A DNA stretch of 64,000 bases from Piliocolobus tephrosceles. Lineage: Eukaryota; Chordata; Mammalia; Primates; Cercopithecidae. Shown here piece after piece: positions 42,099-54,269 of the stretch. How positions within the stretch are numbered: position 1 is the stretch's first letter; each line of letters opens with the position of its first letter. The notes under the pieces were generated by a model that was given only the letters and a program-made list of their open reading frames with translations, ran no database searches and was not told the DNA's origin. A program made the translations under genes and the position numbers. The DNA lies in the NCBI RefSeq assembly GCF_002776525.5, contig NC_045436.1, positions 101,963,211 to 102,027,210 of the forward strand, given 5' to 3'.

Positions 42099-42390
42099 TG
42101 GTCACTGCATTTCTATAGGTAGTATTTGATGCATACATAAAAATATATGCAACACGAAGGCTTAATAATAAAATACCTATGAAGCCACCCACTAAGAACT
42201 GGAGCCTTTCTGGTGGTATTAACCCTACCTTTGTGTTCCTTCTCAATTCCAATCCCCAGCCTACTCTTTAGGGGTAACCACTACTTTGAATCTATCATGT
42301 CTTTTTTTTTTTCCTTTTGCTTTTATACATATGTCCCATGGCTATATATTGTTTATTTTTGTGAGCTTTATAAAAAATAGTATCATCCTG

Positions 42391-42690
42391 GCTGGGCGTG
42401 GTGGCTCACGCCTGTAATCCCAGTACTTTGGGAGGCCGAGGTGGGCCAATCACAAGGTCAGGAGTTTGAGACCAGCCTGGCCAACAGAGTGAAACCCCGT
42501 CTCTACTAAAACTACAAAAATTAGCAAGGCATGGTGGCACGTGCCTGTAGTCCCAGCTACTTGGGAGGCTGAGGCAGGAGAATTGCTTGAACCCAGGAGG
42601 CGGAGGTTGCAGTGAGCCAAGATCCTGCCATTGCACTGCAGCCTGGGCAACAGAGCGAGACTCCATCTCAAAAAAAGAAAAAAAAAAAAA
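42391..42690 (+). mobile_element. Alu (S-like)
   Basis: Sense full-length, A-rich tail. Confidence 0.92.
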
Positions 42691-42859
42691 CCTATTCTCT
42701 ATGTAGTCTTATGTAACTTGATGTTTTTATGCAACAGGTTTATTTTTATAATTTATTTTGTTGAGTCTAGTTTTCACTTTTTTGTTTTTTGCTTTTACAC
42801 GAACACTCATATCCAGTTTTTTGGTGCTCATGTCCAAGAGTTTCTTTAGCGTATGAACC

Positions 42860-43735
42860 TAGATTCAAAGTTGGTGGTTTGTAAGGCATGTGCCTGATCA
42901 GCTTTTATAACAATTTTACAAGATAATGCCAAGTTGTTTTCCAAACTGGTTGCACCGCTTTACAGTATGGTGTCTTATTTACTTGCTATCATAAGACCCA
43001 ATTCTTTCCAATCTGGTAGGTGTAAAATGGTATTTTATTGTGGCTTTAAATTGCATTTTCCTTATGAATGTGACATCAATATAAAAAATGCATTTTTCTG
43101 ATTATTAATAAGTTAAAAACATTTTCATGTTTATTAGTCTTTCCTGTTCTGTGAAATATGTCTTGATGTCTTTTGTTTATTTTTCTATTTTTGCTCTTAT
43201 TTAAGAGTTTTTTATATTTAGGATATTGATATTTTTGTTGTTCTTTTGTACATATCTTCATCTAGTTTGTGGCTTATCTTTTCACTTTGGGTTTTGTAAA
43301 CAAAACTTAATATATTCAAATGTGAGTCCTTTTTATGTTGTAAGAAATTTGTCCTTTCCCAGTGTCATAGCTGTTTATAGTTGCTTCTGAAAATCAAAAA
43401 AGTATCTCAGTTTTTAGTCTGCCTGGAGTTGATTTGTGTATATGTGATACAGATTTAAATTTTTATTTTTTTACTATGTAGAAAATCAGTTTTCTCTGCA
43501 CCATTTATTGACTAATGCATCCTTTTCTCAGAGGCTTTACTTACACGGAAATTTGCCATTGTAGCCAAATGTTTATTTGGGGACTTCCTGTTCTGTTCCA
43601 TTGGTCAGTTTGCCCAAGCAAGGGCCAAGTATCACGTTATTTAATTGTTATAACTTGATTATATGTCTTGATACCTGACAAGGGTAGTCTCTTACCTTTG
43701 TATTTTTCTTAAGGAATGTTCTTGGCCTTTTGGTT
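42860..43735 (-). mobile_element. Old L1 fragment, antisense
   Basis: 'gtcctttcccagtgtcatag', 'tgatttgtgtatatgtgat', 'cattggtcagtttgccc' are inverted, diverged L1 ORF2 phrases. Confidence 0.6.
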
Positions 43736-43740
43736 TTGTT

Positions 43741-44002
43741 TTTTTGTTGTTGTTGTTCTGAGACAGGGTCATGCTCTGTCTCCCAGGCTGCAGTGCAGTG
43801 GCATGATCATGGCTTACTGCAGCCTCAATCTCCCCAGGCTCAGGTGATCCCCCACCCCCATGACCCCCACCTGCCTCCCCTCCACTCTTCCATCCCACCT
43901 TTGTGTTGCTCAGGCTCGTCTTTAACTCCTGGGCTCAAGCAATTCTCTTGCTTCAGCCTCCCAAAGTGCTAGGATTACAGGTATGAGCCACCATGCCTGG
44001 CC
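43741..44002 (-). mobile_element. Alu (J-like) with internal C-rich segment
   Basis: Antisense; CCCCCACCCCCATGACCCCC replaces part of the middle. Confidence 0.8.
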
Positions 44003-44091
44003 TGCTTTTTAAATTCAGTATGAGAATCAGTTTGTAAAATGATAAACTGGGATAAAAAGCAAATAGCTCTAGGAAATTTCTTTTTCTGTCC

Positions 44092-44402
44092 TTTTTTTTT
44101 TTTTTTTTTAATTTTATGACAATGTTTCACTGTGTCACCTAGGCTGGAGTGCGGTGCGGTGGTGCAAACATGGCTCACTGTAGCCTCGAACTCCTGGGCT
44201 CAAGCAATCCTCCCACCTCAGCCTCCCAAGTAGCTGAGACCACAGGTGCACACCATTAGGCCCAGCTAATTTTAAAATTGTTTGTAGAGACAGTGCCTCG
44301 CCTCGTTGCCTGTTTGGTCTTGAACTCCTGGCCTCAAGGTATCCTCTTGCCTCAGCCTCACAAACTGCTGGGATTACAGGTATTGAGCCACTGTGTCCAG
44401 CT
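44092..44402 (-). mobile_element. Alu (J-like)
   Basis: Antisense; T19 start. Confidence 0.85.
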
Positions 44403-44544
44403 TGCGTTCTCTCTGTATCTCTCTCTTTCTCTTTCTTTAAACTAGAATCACATTTAATGATTAATTAAGGAGTATTGACAGTGCTACAATATTGAATCTT
44501 CCTTGGTTTTGCTACTCTATCAGAGCAAGGAAGTTCCGGTTTGC

Positions 44545-46980
44545 TGAGCTCTTTAGAAAAATTTGTACATATTGATGGATTGCATGTAAAATTTTGTCAC
44601 ATGTATATAATGTATTGTGATCAAGTCAGAATATTTAGAGTGTTCATCACCCAGCTAATTATTGTTAACTGTAGTCACCCTACTCTGCTGTCAAACATTG
44701 GATTTAATTCTAACTATATGTTTGTACTCTTTAACCTACTTGTCTTCATCCCCCTGCTCCTCTGCCTTCACCCTGCCCAGCCTCTATTATCTTTCCATTC
44801 TCTACCTCCATGTGATCAAATTTTTTAACTCCCACATATAAGTAAGAACATGTGATATTTGTCTTTTGTGCCTGGCTTATTTCACCCAGCATAGTGACTT
44901 CCAGTTCCATCCATGTTGCTGCAAATGGCATGACTTCATTCTTTTTCTTATGGCTGGATAGTGTTCCATTGTGTATATATGCCATATTTTCTTTATCCAT
45001 TCATGTACTGGTGAACACTTAGGTTGATTCCATATCTTTGCTATTGTGAATAGTGCTGCAATAAACATGCAAGTGCAGATATCCCTCTGATGTATTGATT
45101 TCTTTTCCTTTGGATAGATACCTAGTAATGAGATTGCTTGATCGAATGGTAATTATGGTTTTAGTTTTTTGAGAAATCTCCGTGGTGACTGTACTAGTTT
45201 ACATTCCCACCAACAATATATGAGTTTCTTTTTCTCTGCATCCTTGCCAATATCTGTTCTTTTTAATCGTAATAGTCATTCTGACTGGGGTAAGATACTG
45301 TTGTGGTTTTGATTTGTATTTCTCTGATGATTGGTGATGTAGAGCATTTTTTTCATATACCTGCTGGCAATTTGTGTGTCTTTCGAGAAATGTCTATTCA
45401 GATCATTTGCCCATTTTTAAAGTGGATTATTTGTGGGGTTTTTGTTTTGTTTTGTTTTTGTTTTTTCTGTATTTTCCCGGAAGACCTGAGATTATTTGTT
45501 TTGTTTTGTTTTGCTGTTGAGTTGAATTCCTTGTATATTCTGGATATTCATCCCTTGTCAGACGGGGAGATTGCGCATTATTTTCTCCCATTCTGTGTGT
45601 TGTCTCCTCATTCAATTGATTGTTTCCTTTGCTGTACAGAAGCTTTTTAGCTTGATGTAATTCCATTTGTCCGTTTTTGTTTCTGGTGCTTTTGAGGTCC
45701 TACCCAAAAAGTCTTTGATCAAAACAGTGTCCTGAAGTGTTTCCCCAGTATTTTCTTTTAGTAGTTTCATAGTTTCAAGTTGTACATTTAAGTCTTTACT
45801 CCATTTTGATTTGCTTTTTGTATATGGTAAGAAATAGGGGTTTAGTTTCATTCTGCATATGGATATCCAGTTTTCCCAGCACTATTTATTGAAGAGACTG
45901 TCCTTTCCTTACTGAATGTTCTTGGCACTTTGCTGAAAATCAGTCAACTGTATATATGTGTATTTATTTCTGGGTTCTTTTTGTGGTTCCATTGGTCTGA
46001 GTGTCTGTTACTATGCCAGTACCATGCTGTTGGGGTTTCTGTAGTTTTATAGTGTCTTTTGAAGTCAGATAGTATGGATACCTCCAGCATTACTCTTTTT
46101 GCTCAGGATTGCTTGGACTATTCAGGGCCTTCTATACTTTCATGTGTGTTTTAAGATTTTTTTTTTTTTTCGGCCGGGCGCGGTGGCTCAAGCCTGTAAT
46201 CCCAGCACTTTGGGAGGCCGAGACAGGTGTATCACGAGGTCAGGAGATCGAGACCATCCTGGCTAACACCGTGAAACCCCGTCTCTACTAAAAAATACAA
46301 AAAACTAGCTGGGCGAGGTGGCGGGTGCCTGTAGTCCCAGCTACTGGGGAGGCTGAGGCAGGAGAATGGCGTGAACCCAGGAGGTGGAGCTTGCAGTGAG
46401 CTGAGATCCGGCCACTGCACTCCAGCCTGGGCGATAGAGCGAGACTCCATCGCAAAAAAAAAAAAAAAAAAAATTTTTTTTTTTTTTTTCTATTTCTGTG
46501 AAGACTGACACTGGTATTTTGATAGGAATTGCACTGAATTTGTAGATTGCTTTTGGAATTATGGTCATTTTCACAATAGTAATTTTTCCAATTCATAAAC
46601 ATGGAATGTCTTTCCATTTATTTATGACCTCTTCAGTTTCTTTCATCCGTGTTTTATAGTTTTCCTATGGACATCTTTCACCTCCTCAGTTAAATTTATT
46701 CCTATGTATTTGATTTTTATGGGGAGCTATTGTAAATAGGATTGTTTTCTTGTTTTCTTTTTCCACTAGTTCATTGTTGGTGTATAGAAATACTACTGAT
46801 TTTTGTATATTAATTTTGTGTCCTGCAACTTTACTGAATTCATTTACCAAATCTAAGAGTTTTTTTTACAGAGTCAAGGCTTTTCTAGGTGTAAGATTAT
46901 ATTCTCAGTGGAGAGCGACAATTTGGAAGCCTTTTATTTATTTCTCTTGCCTAATTGCTCTGGCTAGACTTCCTCTGTTT
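44545..46980 (-). mobile_element. L1 3'UTR and ORF2 (3' half), antisense, split by AluY
   Basis: Runs from inverted L1 3'UTR through the ORF2 C-terminus (IHNGTLSSHKKK frame at 44746-45000) to 'cttgcctaattgctctggctagacttcc' at about 46975. Many frame breaks; inactive. Interrupted by AluY at 46173-46473. Confidence 0.85.
46173..46473 (+). mobile_element. Young AluY-like (Old World monkey type)
   Basis: GGCCGGGCGCGGTGGCTCAA start, GAGATCCGGCCAC in the right arm, A20 tail. Inserted in a T-run: ATTTTTTTTTTTTT on both sides. Confidence 0.93.
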
Positions 46981-46984
46981 CTTT

Positions 46985-47660
46985 TGTTTCTATCTTTTTT
47001 ATTTCTTTGGGCATTTCACACATAGTTATCTTTATGTCCTGTAGCCAATAATTCCAATATCTGAAGTCCCTTGAGGGTCTAAATCTGTTTATTGTCTCTG
47101 TTGAGCTTTTCCTTATGGTATGCCATTCTTCCTGTGTTTGGTGGGGTTTTTTTTGTAAATATATATTTAGTAGAACCTGTGAGAATCCAAAGGTTCTTTA
47201 ACTGGGAATGTGCTCCTTCAGAGAGGCTTTGCATTTGTGTCTCTAGGCTAGGGAACAAAACTGATCTGCGACATTTTAGCTTTCTTCTTGGCTCCTCCTT
47301 TTGCTATGGATCTAGAACTTGGTCTCTCAGTCCCAGTGCTGATAATGGCATTTATCCTCAGGGCAACTTTGGTTTTCCTGTTTAGTTACCACTCCTGCTC
47401 AGATACCATCTCTTATATTGGCCTTTCAGTGTCCCTGCTTTCTTGAGAGCCCAGTAAAGCATTTTTAAAAGTATATTGTTTATAACTGAACTAGGAACTA
47501 ATAGTAATGGGAGAGCCCTTCAGATGATCTTGTCTTTCATAACCCCACAAACCACTACCATTCTAGAAGCCAAAGAAAAGACACAGTTTTGTCTTGATAT
47601 TCACTAATTTTTCTCTTGTGTACCACTAGCCTCCTCTGAAATTTATGTGTTGAAGACGTT
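46985..47660 (+). other. Possible L1/HAL1-like remnant and unique sequence
   Basis: 'catttcacacatagttatctttatgtcctgtag' suggests an old inverted LINE, but I cannot assign it. The 97-aa ORF at 47092-47385 has no domain. Confidence 0.3.
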
Positions 47661-47668
47661 CCATAGAC

Positions 47669-48012
47669 CAGGGGGCCCTAGCCCCCGGGCCTCAAATCAA
47701 TACTGATCCATAGCCTGTTGGGAACGGAGCTGCACAGCAGGAGGTGAACAGCAGGTCAGTGAGCATTACTGCCTGAGCTCCGCCTCCTGTCAGATCAATG
47801 ACGGCATTAGATTCTCATAGGGGAGCAAACTTTATTGTGAACTGTGCATGTGAGGGATCTAGGTTGCAATCTCCTTAAGAAAATCTAATGCCTGATGAGC
47901 TGAGGTGGAATCGTTTCATCTCAAAACCACCTATCCCCACCCCCGCCCCATCCGTGGAAAAATTGTCTTCCGCAAAACTGGTCCCTGGTGCCAACAAGGT
48001 TGGAGACTGCTG
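47669..48012 (+). mobile_element. MER1-type hAT transposon, full length
   Basis: CAGGGGGCCCTAGCCCCCGG start, CAGCAGGAGGTGAACAGC, CTCCGCCTCCTGTCAGATC, ending GGTTGGAGACTGCTG. Perfect 8-bp duplication CCATAGAC at 47661-47668 and 48013-48020. Confidence 0.92.
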
Positions 48013-48041
48013 CCATAGACCTTAACAGAGCTTTCTCTCTT

Positions 48042-48286
48042 TTTTGAGACAGGGTCTTGCTTTGCTGCCCAGGTTGGAGTGCAGTGGCGTGACCATGACT
48101 CACTGCAGCCTTGAGCTCCCACCTCTGTCTACTGAGTAGTACTACAGGCCCGCACCACTATACCTGGCTAATTTTGATATTTTTGTAGAGACAGGTCTTG
48201 CTAAGTTGCCCGGGCTGGTATTGAACTGCTGGGCTCAAGCAATCCTCCTGCCTCAGCCTTCTGAAGTGCTGGGATTAGAGGCCAGA
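48042..48286 (-). mobile_element. Alu (J-like)
   Basis: Antisense with internal deletions. Confidence 0.82.
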
Positions 48287-48835
48287 ATGAGCCTTTTGAT
48301 CCCATATATTATTATACCTGAAGTTTCTTAAATTTAAACTAGGAGTTTATAAAAGGATAATTCAGGAAATGTAAAATTGCTTGATATGGATATGCCTGTC
48401 ACTTCAAATGTCTCTCTTTGAATATCTCAAGTTATTAGTTATTTTATATAACATCAGACCCTTGGCACATTGATGTGTTTTAAATCCCTTCATAAATATG
48501 GCTCCAAAGTACTGATGGAGAGTCAGAAAATAATTGCTTTCTGCTTGAAACTTTATAACCTTTCTTTTTAAACAAATATTTCTGTTTAATGTAACAAATG
48601 TAATAGGCTTTTGGCCAAAAGTAATAAAATTCTTACCTGACCATAAATTCCTAAATTTCCCCAGTCCATTTGCAAACAGTGATCTTTTTTCCTGTCTGAA
48701 AACCAGAGCTCAGGACCAAATGACATAGTGGCTGTTTGCATCACTTTCTAATACACAGTGCTGTTAGTTTTCTTTCTTTCACTTGTTTCATTTCCCAGTA
48801 CCTATTCTAATAATGCAGCACTAAATCTGTGTGTT

Positions 48836-49510
48836 TTTTGAGTTAGCTTTATTGCAGTATGATTTATATTAAATTCACCTGCTGTAAGTGTACATGGTGA
48901 TTCAGTAAACCTGTAGCATTGTGCTAGCCTCATCATAATCCAGATTTGGAACACTTTCATCATCTCCCTGAAATTCTCATGAGCCCGTCTGCAGTCAGTC
49001 CCCAGTCCTCCCCTCCTTTCTCTTCACCCTAGGTAGCCACTGATCTGCTGTCTATAAATTTGTCTTTTCTGGGTATTTCATATAAATTTCATATAAATTT
49101 ATATTTCATATAAATTTTTGAGGTTCACTTCATCCATAGTGTAGAATTTTTATAGCTGAATAGTATTCCCTCATACGTATATATCACATTTTGTTTATTC
49201 ATTCACCAATAATGGTGGTTTGGATTGTTTCCAATTTTTGGCTATGTGTGACGCCATGAATGTTCATGAACATATCTTGATTGACCATATGCTTTCATTT
49301 ATCTTGGGTAGTTTCATATACGTGGAATTGCTGGGTTTTATTGTAACATGATTTTAACTTTTTAAGAAACTGCAAACTGTTATCCAAGTGGCGGTACCGT
49401 ATATTTCCACCAGCAACGTATGAGATTTCCAGTTGCTCCTTGTCTCCTCCAACACTTGATAATTGCCTTTTCCTTTGATTGTATCCATTCTCCTGGCTGT
49501 GAGACATGGT
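48836..49510 (-). mobile_element. L1M-type 3' region, antisense
   Basis: 'ttgcagtatgatttatatt', 'gaatagtattccctcatacg', 'ctgtgagacatggtgtcatt'. Contains a tandem of ATTTCATATAA (49074-49120). Confidence 0.65.
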
Positions 49511-49551
49511 GTCATTGTGGTTAAATGAATTTACAGCGCTTTCAAACAGCA

Positions 49552-49620
49552 GCAGAATGAGCCACTAGAGGGCAACCATTTTCCTAAAGAAAATGGTTGC
49601 CCTCTAGTGGCTCATTCTGC
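49552..49620. repeat. Perfect inverted repeat (32-bp arms, 5-bp loop) with CTCF-like cores
   Basis: Left arm 49552-49583 is the exact reverse complement of 49589-49620; the loop is CTAAA. Each arm contains CCACTAGAGGGC, which fits the CTCF core (CCASYAGRKGGC), in convergent orientation (49562-49573 plus, 49599-49610 minus). No repeat family recognised. Confidence 0.97.
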
Positions 49621-49624
49621 ACAT

Positions 49625-50860
49625 TACACTTGGGAAAGGGGCACTAATGAGAAGTCTAAAGCTCAGAACTGGCTTGTTAAAATGTACATTCATTTCACAG
49701 CATGCCTGGTTTAGCACACTGAACACAATTTGAGTCCAGTTTCAAAATGTTTTACTTCATTATTACTATTAATAATACCCAGGAACTGAGCTGGTTAGTT
49801 GTGGCTTTTACGTAATCCCAAGAGGTACATTATAGTCAAAACTAAATTTGTGTGCTTTAGATCTTATCCACTGTATGCACTAAGATCTTTTGGTATAACA
49901 AAGGTTTAGACCTGTAGAGTGGCTAACGCCTACAAAGAAGGGGAAAAAAAGGCCAGAGGTGGTTATTGTTTACTCAAACCTATTACATCCTTTCAAATCA
50001 GCCAGAGGAATAAATAATTTTTACTAGTGGAATGAATATAAATTCTTTTTAATGAATTGCACACAAATGTAGTGTCTGGTGGCTTGTTGGTATTTTCAGG
50101 TAACACCTTGTAAATATGCCGATGGAGAGTTATAAAAATTTAGGAGACTAGGTCTCAGTTGCCCCCAGGCTCCTAGGGCTCTGCTGAAAAGACAGAACAC
50201 TGTGCATGTTTAAAAAAAAAAAAAAAAAGTTAACACTTTGAGCTAAGTAAGGAACGTGGCCAGGAATTTACTCATTTAAGGAATGTGTATTTGGTAAGTA
50301 AAAGAAGATGTGGCTTCAGGAAATTAGGGTAGTAGAACCAAACATTTAATGATTTAATGTAAGAAGTTTTTGCTTTAAAGCTATCACTCATATAGGTGAT
50401 GTCATTTATTTTTTAGAAAGTAGAGAAAATGTATATATGTGAAATTTCCCTAAGCTCTTAGGCTTTAGATTTCCAGATTACCCAACAATGCATTTTATTG
50501 TCCTGACATGTCTATAAAATCTGAAGTATACATGTGTGTATTTTATGCCTGAACACAGAATAGTAGAGCCTGATGGATGGGACTGCCTATGGTTGACTTA
50601 CTGCTTTACTCAGTTTGAGGTAAGGGGGAGGAGAAGGCATTTGTGTATGTGACGTTGGGTACACAATGATTCCACTCCTTAGTTAGTATGGTCCACTCCA
50701 CTTATCAGTTAGAGGTGGATAAGGGAGTATAAAGATTAGGATAAGGGAACATTTAGCCAAGTCTAGGGGGTAAGCTTTGGATATGAGGAAGAGGATTAAG
50801 ATAATTAATTTTTAAACATGTATCAGAACCTATAAAATGTTGGCACCATGAATACTGGGG
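49625..50860 (+). other. Unique intergenic sequence
   Basis: A-run at 50212-50228. No repeat or gene recognised. Confidence 0.45.
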
Positions 50861-50865
50861 TTTTT

Positions 50866-51157
50866 TGTTTTTTTGAGACGGAGTTTTGCTCTTGTTGCCC
50901 AGGCTGGAGTGCAATGGCATGATCTCGGCTCACCGCAACCTCTGCCTCCCAGGTTCAAGCAATTCTCCTGCCTTAGCCTCCCGAGTAGCTGGGACTACAG
51001 GCGTGTGCCACCACACCCCCGGCTAATTTTGTGTTTTCAGTAGAGACGGGGTTTCTTCATATTGGTCAGACTGGTCTCGAACTCCTGACCTCAGGTGATC
51101 TGCCTGCCTCAGCCTCCCAAAGTGCTGGGATTATAGGTGTGAGCCACCGCGCCTGGC
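50866..51157 (-). mobile_element. Alu (S-like)
   Basis: Antisense full-length Alu. Confidence 0.92.
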
Positions 51158-51435
51158 TGAATACTGGTTTTTAAATAATTAACGTGGAAATTTTAAACTT
51201 ACTCCTATGGTGCTGCCATCATTGCCCAAAGGAAAAAACTTAGGGAGATATTGAAATTATCTAATAGGGACGCATTTTTATCCTCTGTCTTTTGCAATTG
51301 TGTTTTGGAGCCAAGTCTGATGAGTTATTTATGTGGATAGTATTGTTTAACTCTTTGTAGAAAAGCAACTATAAAATAAGTAGGACGTACGTATGCTTGC
51401 ACATAGTTCTGAAGGCAGTTTTTGTTGTTGTTGTT

Positions 51436-51720
51436 TGTTTTGAGATGGAGTCTTGCTCTGCCGCCCAGGCTGGAGTGCAGTGGTGCAGTCTAGGCTCACT
51501 GCAACCTCCACCTCCCGAGTTCAAGTGATTCTCCTGCCTCAGCCTCCCGAGTAGCTGGTACTACAAGTGTGTGCCACCACACCCAGCTAATTTTTGTATT
51601 TTTATTAGAGATGGGGTTTCACCATGTTGGCCAGCCTGGTCTCAAACCTCTGACCTCATGATCCGCCCACCTCGGCCTCCGAAAGTGCTGGGATTACAGG
51701 CGTGAGCCACTAGGCTGGGC
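51436..51720 (-). mobile_element. Alu (S-like)
   Basis: Antisense full-length Alu with (TTG)n-rich start. Confidence 0.92.
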
Positions 51721-51724
51721 CCTA

Positions 51725-52820
51725 AAGACAGTTTTAAAGAATTTTGTTCTAAATTTGTTTTGAACTGTGGTAATAAATGTGAAGAAACCACCAAGATGAT
51801 TTAAAGGACAGTGGTCTTATTTAGTTCTGTGTATCTGTTTAGATTTTAATACACCATCTTTAACAGGGAAATATTTGATTACCAGTATCTTTATCTTACA
51901 CACTTTAGGATATCATATTTCAACTCCTTCCTTTTTTTCTTACAGATGAGGAAATATAGTACCAGACATTCACGTAACTTGTGCAAGGTAGAGGATGGTT
52001 ATTCAGTGCCATGTTTTTTATTTGTCTCTGGTTGGCTGTTTTGCCTGGACAGTGTAAGGCAGGTGAGGGGGCCAACACATTCAGTCTTCAGGGTCACTAG
52101 CTTCAGAATTAAAGTTTTATTCTGCCCCTATACTCTCAAACTTGGAGGACCCTGGCAGAATTTATACTGTTGCCTGTTTCAGTTACCATTTCTTATTTCC
52201 TGGGATTTTACCCATTAAAGCTTAGTTTATATTATTCATGACTTAAAAACATTTACTTTATACTCATTTCTTGAAATGTCTGTTACACTAGCATTTAGTG
52301 TTTTATTAAACTTATTTATTAAATAATACATGTCCTCATGCAAATAAGGAAAAAAAACTGTCAATTTTAGCTGTCTCTACAGGTGCACTAGTGTCTTGAC
52401 TAGTGCTGGTAAATGGAGAAAATCCATAGGGCAACATGGAAAGCAGCATTGGATGGGATGATCCCCCATGTGCTTCTAATGATGCATTCTTTTAATGACA
52501 CATTCTTCTAATAACGCATTAGAAGAGTTGCTAGCAACTGCAGATTTTTAGGACTTCTTTCTCAAGCTCCAGTTTATAAAGCCTCTAAGGCCTATTAACA
52601 GTCCAGTCTTACTAACCTCAGTCTAATTGTCTATAGTATAATCCAAAAGTGGTTAAATGGTAACAGTGTTAAGACTCTGGCTGCAGATAACATTAAAGCA
52701 GTTTATAAAACCACATTTTCAGTAGTTTATTCTCACAAGCAAAACCCCCTTCATAACTTGAAATCAGACAAATCTGTACCATCTGAGCTTCACCTTTTAC
52801 TAGCATCCTAACCATGGACA
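51725..52820 (+). other. Unique intergenic sequence
   Basis: No gene recognised. The 90-aa ORF at 51946-52218 shows no domain or splice context. Confidence 0.4.
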
Positions 52821-52825
52821 GATTA

Positions 52826-53150
52826 CAGTTGTCTCTCTGGCCTTGGGTTCTGCATCTATAGATTCAACCCACTGTGAATTGCAAATATTGAGGGCATGGG
52901 GGTGGTGAAAGGGATGGTGGTGTATCCATTCTGAACAGGTAAAGACTTTTATATTGTCATTCCCTAAACAATGTAACAACTATTTACATAGCATTTATAA
53001 GTAATCTGGAGATGATTTAAGGTATAGGGGAGGATGTGTGTAGATTATATGAAAATACTGTACCATTTTATATCAGGGACTTGAGCATCCTTGGATTTTG
53101 GTATGGGGGAAAATCCAGGATCTAATCCCACATGGATACCAAGGGATGAC
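52826..53150 (-). mobile_element. MER2 DNA transposon
   Basis: CAGTTGTCTCTCTGG... GATACCAAGGGATGAC with TA on both sides. Same orientation as 1460-1762. Confidence 0.85.
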
Positions 53151-53154
53151 TATA

Positions 53155-54265
53155 CCTATCTATCTTGGGCTCACGTGTCATCTGTGAAGCATAATGACTA
53201 ATTTGAAAGATGGTTCAAAGTACAAGCAATGGAAAGTACATAGTGCATGTGGCTTCATGCATACTTCTTTCTCTTCCACATTTTTACTTTTTTAGGTCAG
53301 TGTTGTGCTATAGGGATGGGGATGTATCATGGATGTAGGAAAGGGGAAAATGCTGGTTGGCTGTGTTTTGCTGTGGGGAATTCCGGACAAATACATAGGT
53401 ACAAGAGGAGTGCTGTCCTCCACCTGTCAGATAAACTGGCTTATGCTCTGCTCTCAAGCTTGAAATAATCTGAAGTGTGTCCACAGGGTGCTAGTTTTAG
53501 AATAGTGACATCTATGTTAAGAGGAATGGCTGAAAGCAGAGACAATGGCTAGCTGAATGGAAAAACACTAGGTCTGAAGTTACCTGTAACTTAGGTAGAG
53601 ACATGTCAGATGATCCAGGAGCTGGGCACCCTGACCTATGCTTTAATGCCTACACACATACTGAAGCATGCAATTTTACACAAAGGAATCACTGAAACTA
53701 TTGATTGGATGTGAGTAAATTTCACAAGGACAAGAAACCAGTGTCATTTTTTTAACCTACATTCAAGATACGCAAATAGGACTATAGTTAAGTTCAGGAC
53801 TGATATTTGGCAAGCAATTTTAGATTTGATCTCGGCCGTAAAGACAATCCATGATGAAATTCGTGTTCATTCCGTGGGTTTCAAAACTGCCAATTTAAAC
53901 AGCTTCTACTTTATCCAGAATAAATATCATTTGCTTGGACAAGTAGTAAAAAGATTAGTGGAGCTTCAAATGCCAAAGATCCTGAGTTGGTGACACACAC
54001 AGTCTGACTCGGGGATTGATCATTTTTTCCGCTAGGTTTGTAAAAAGGTAAAGGTGGAAACTGTTGTAAGCAGCTCACAGGTGATACCTGCTGAGGTGTA
54101 GGCAGTGGAGCAAACTCGGCAAGAGTCATGCAGTTGGTTGGAGGCAATCAACCTTGTAAACCTTCTTACCCGACAAACTAGTAGGCAAAAGACAATCTCA
54201 GAAAATGAACTAAGTACAGGAATAGACATTCCGTAAAGTCACACAAATGACCAATGAACTTGTGA
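53155..54265 (+). other. Unique intergenic sequence
   Basis: No repeat or gene recognised. Confidence 0.4.
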
Positions 54266-54269
54266 TAAA

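Noticed and set aside
45303..45650. 115-aa ORF
   Set aside because: Antisense of an L1 ORF2 fragment.
47092..47385. 97-aa ORF with hydrophobic start
   Set aside because: No splice context or recognisable domain, in probable LINE remnant.
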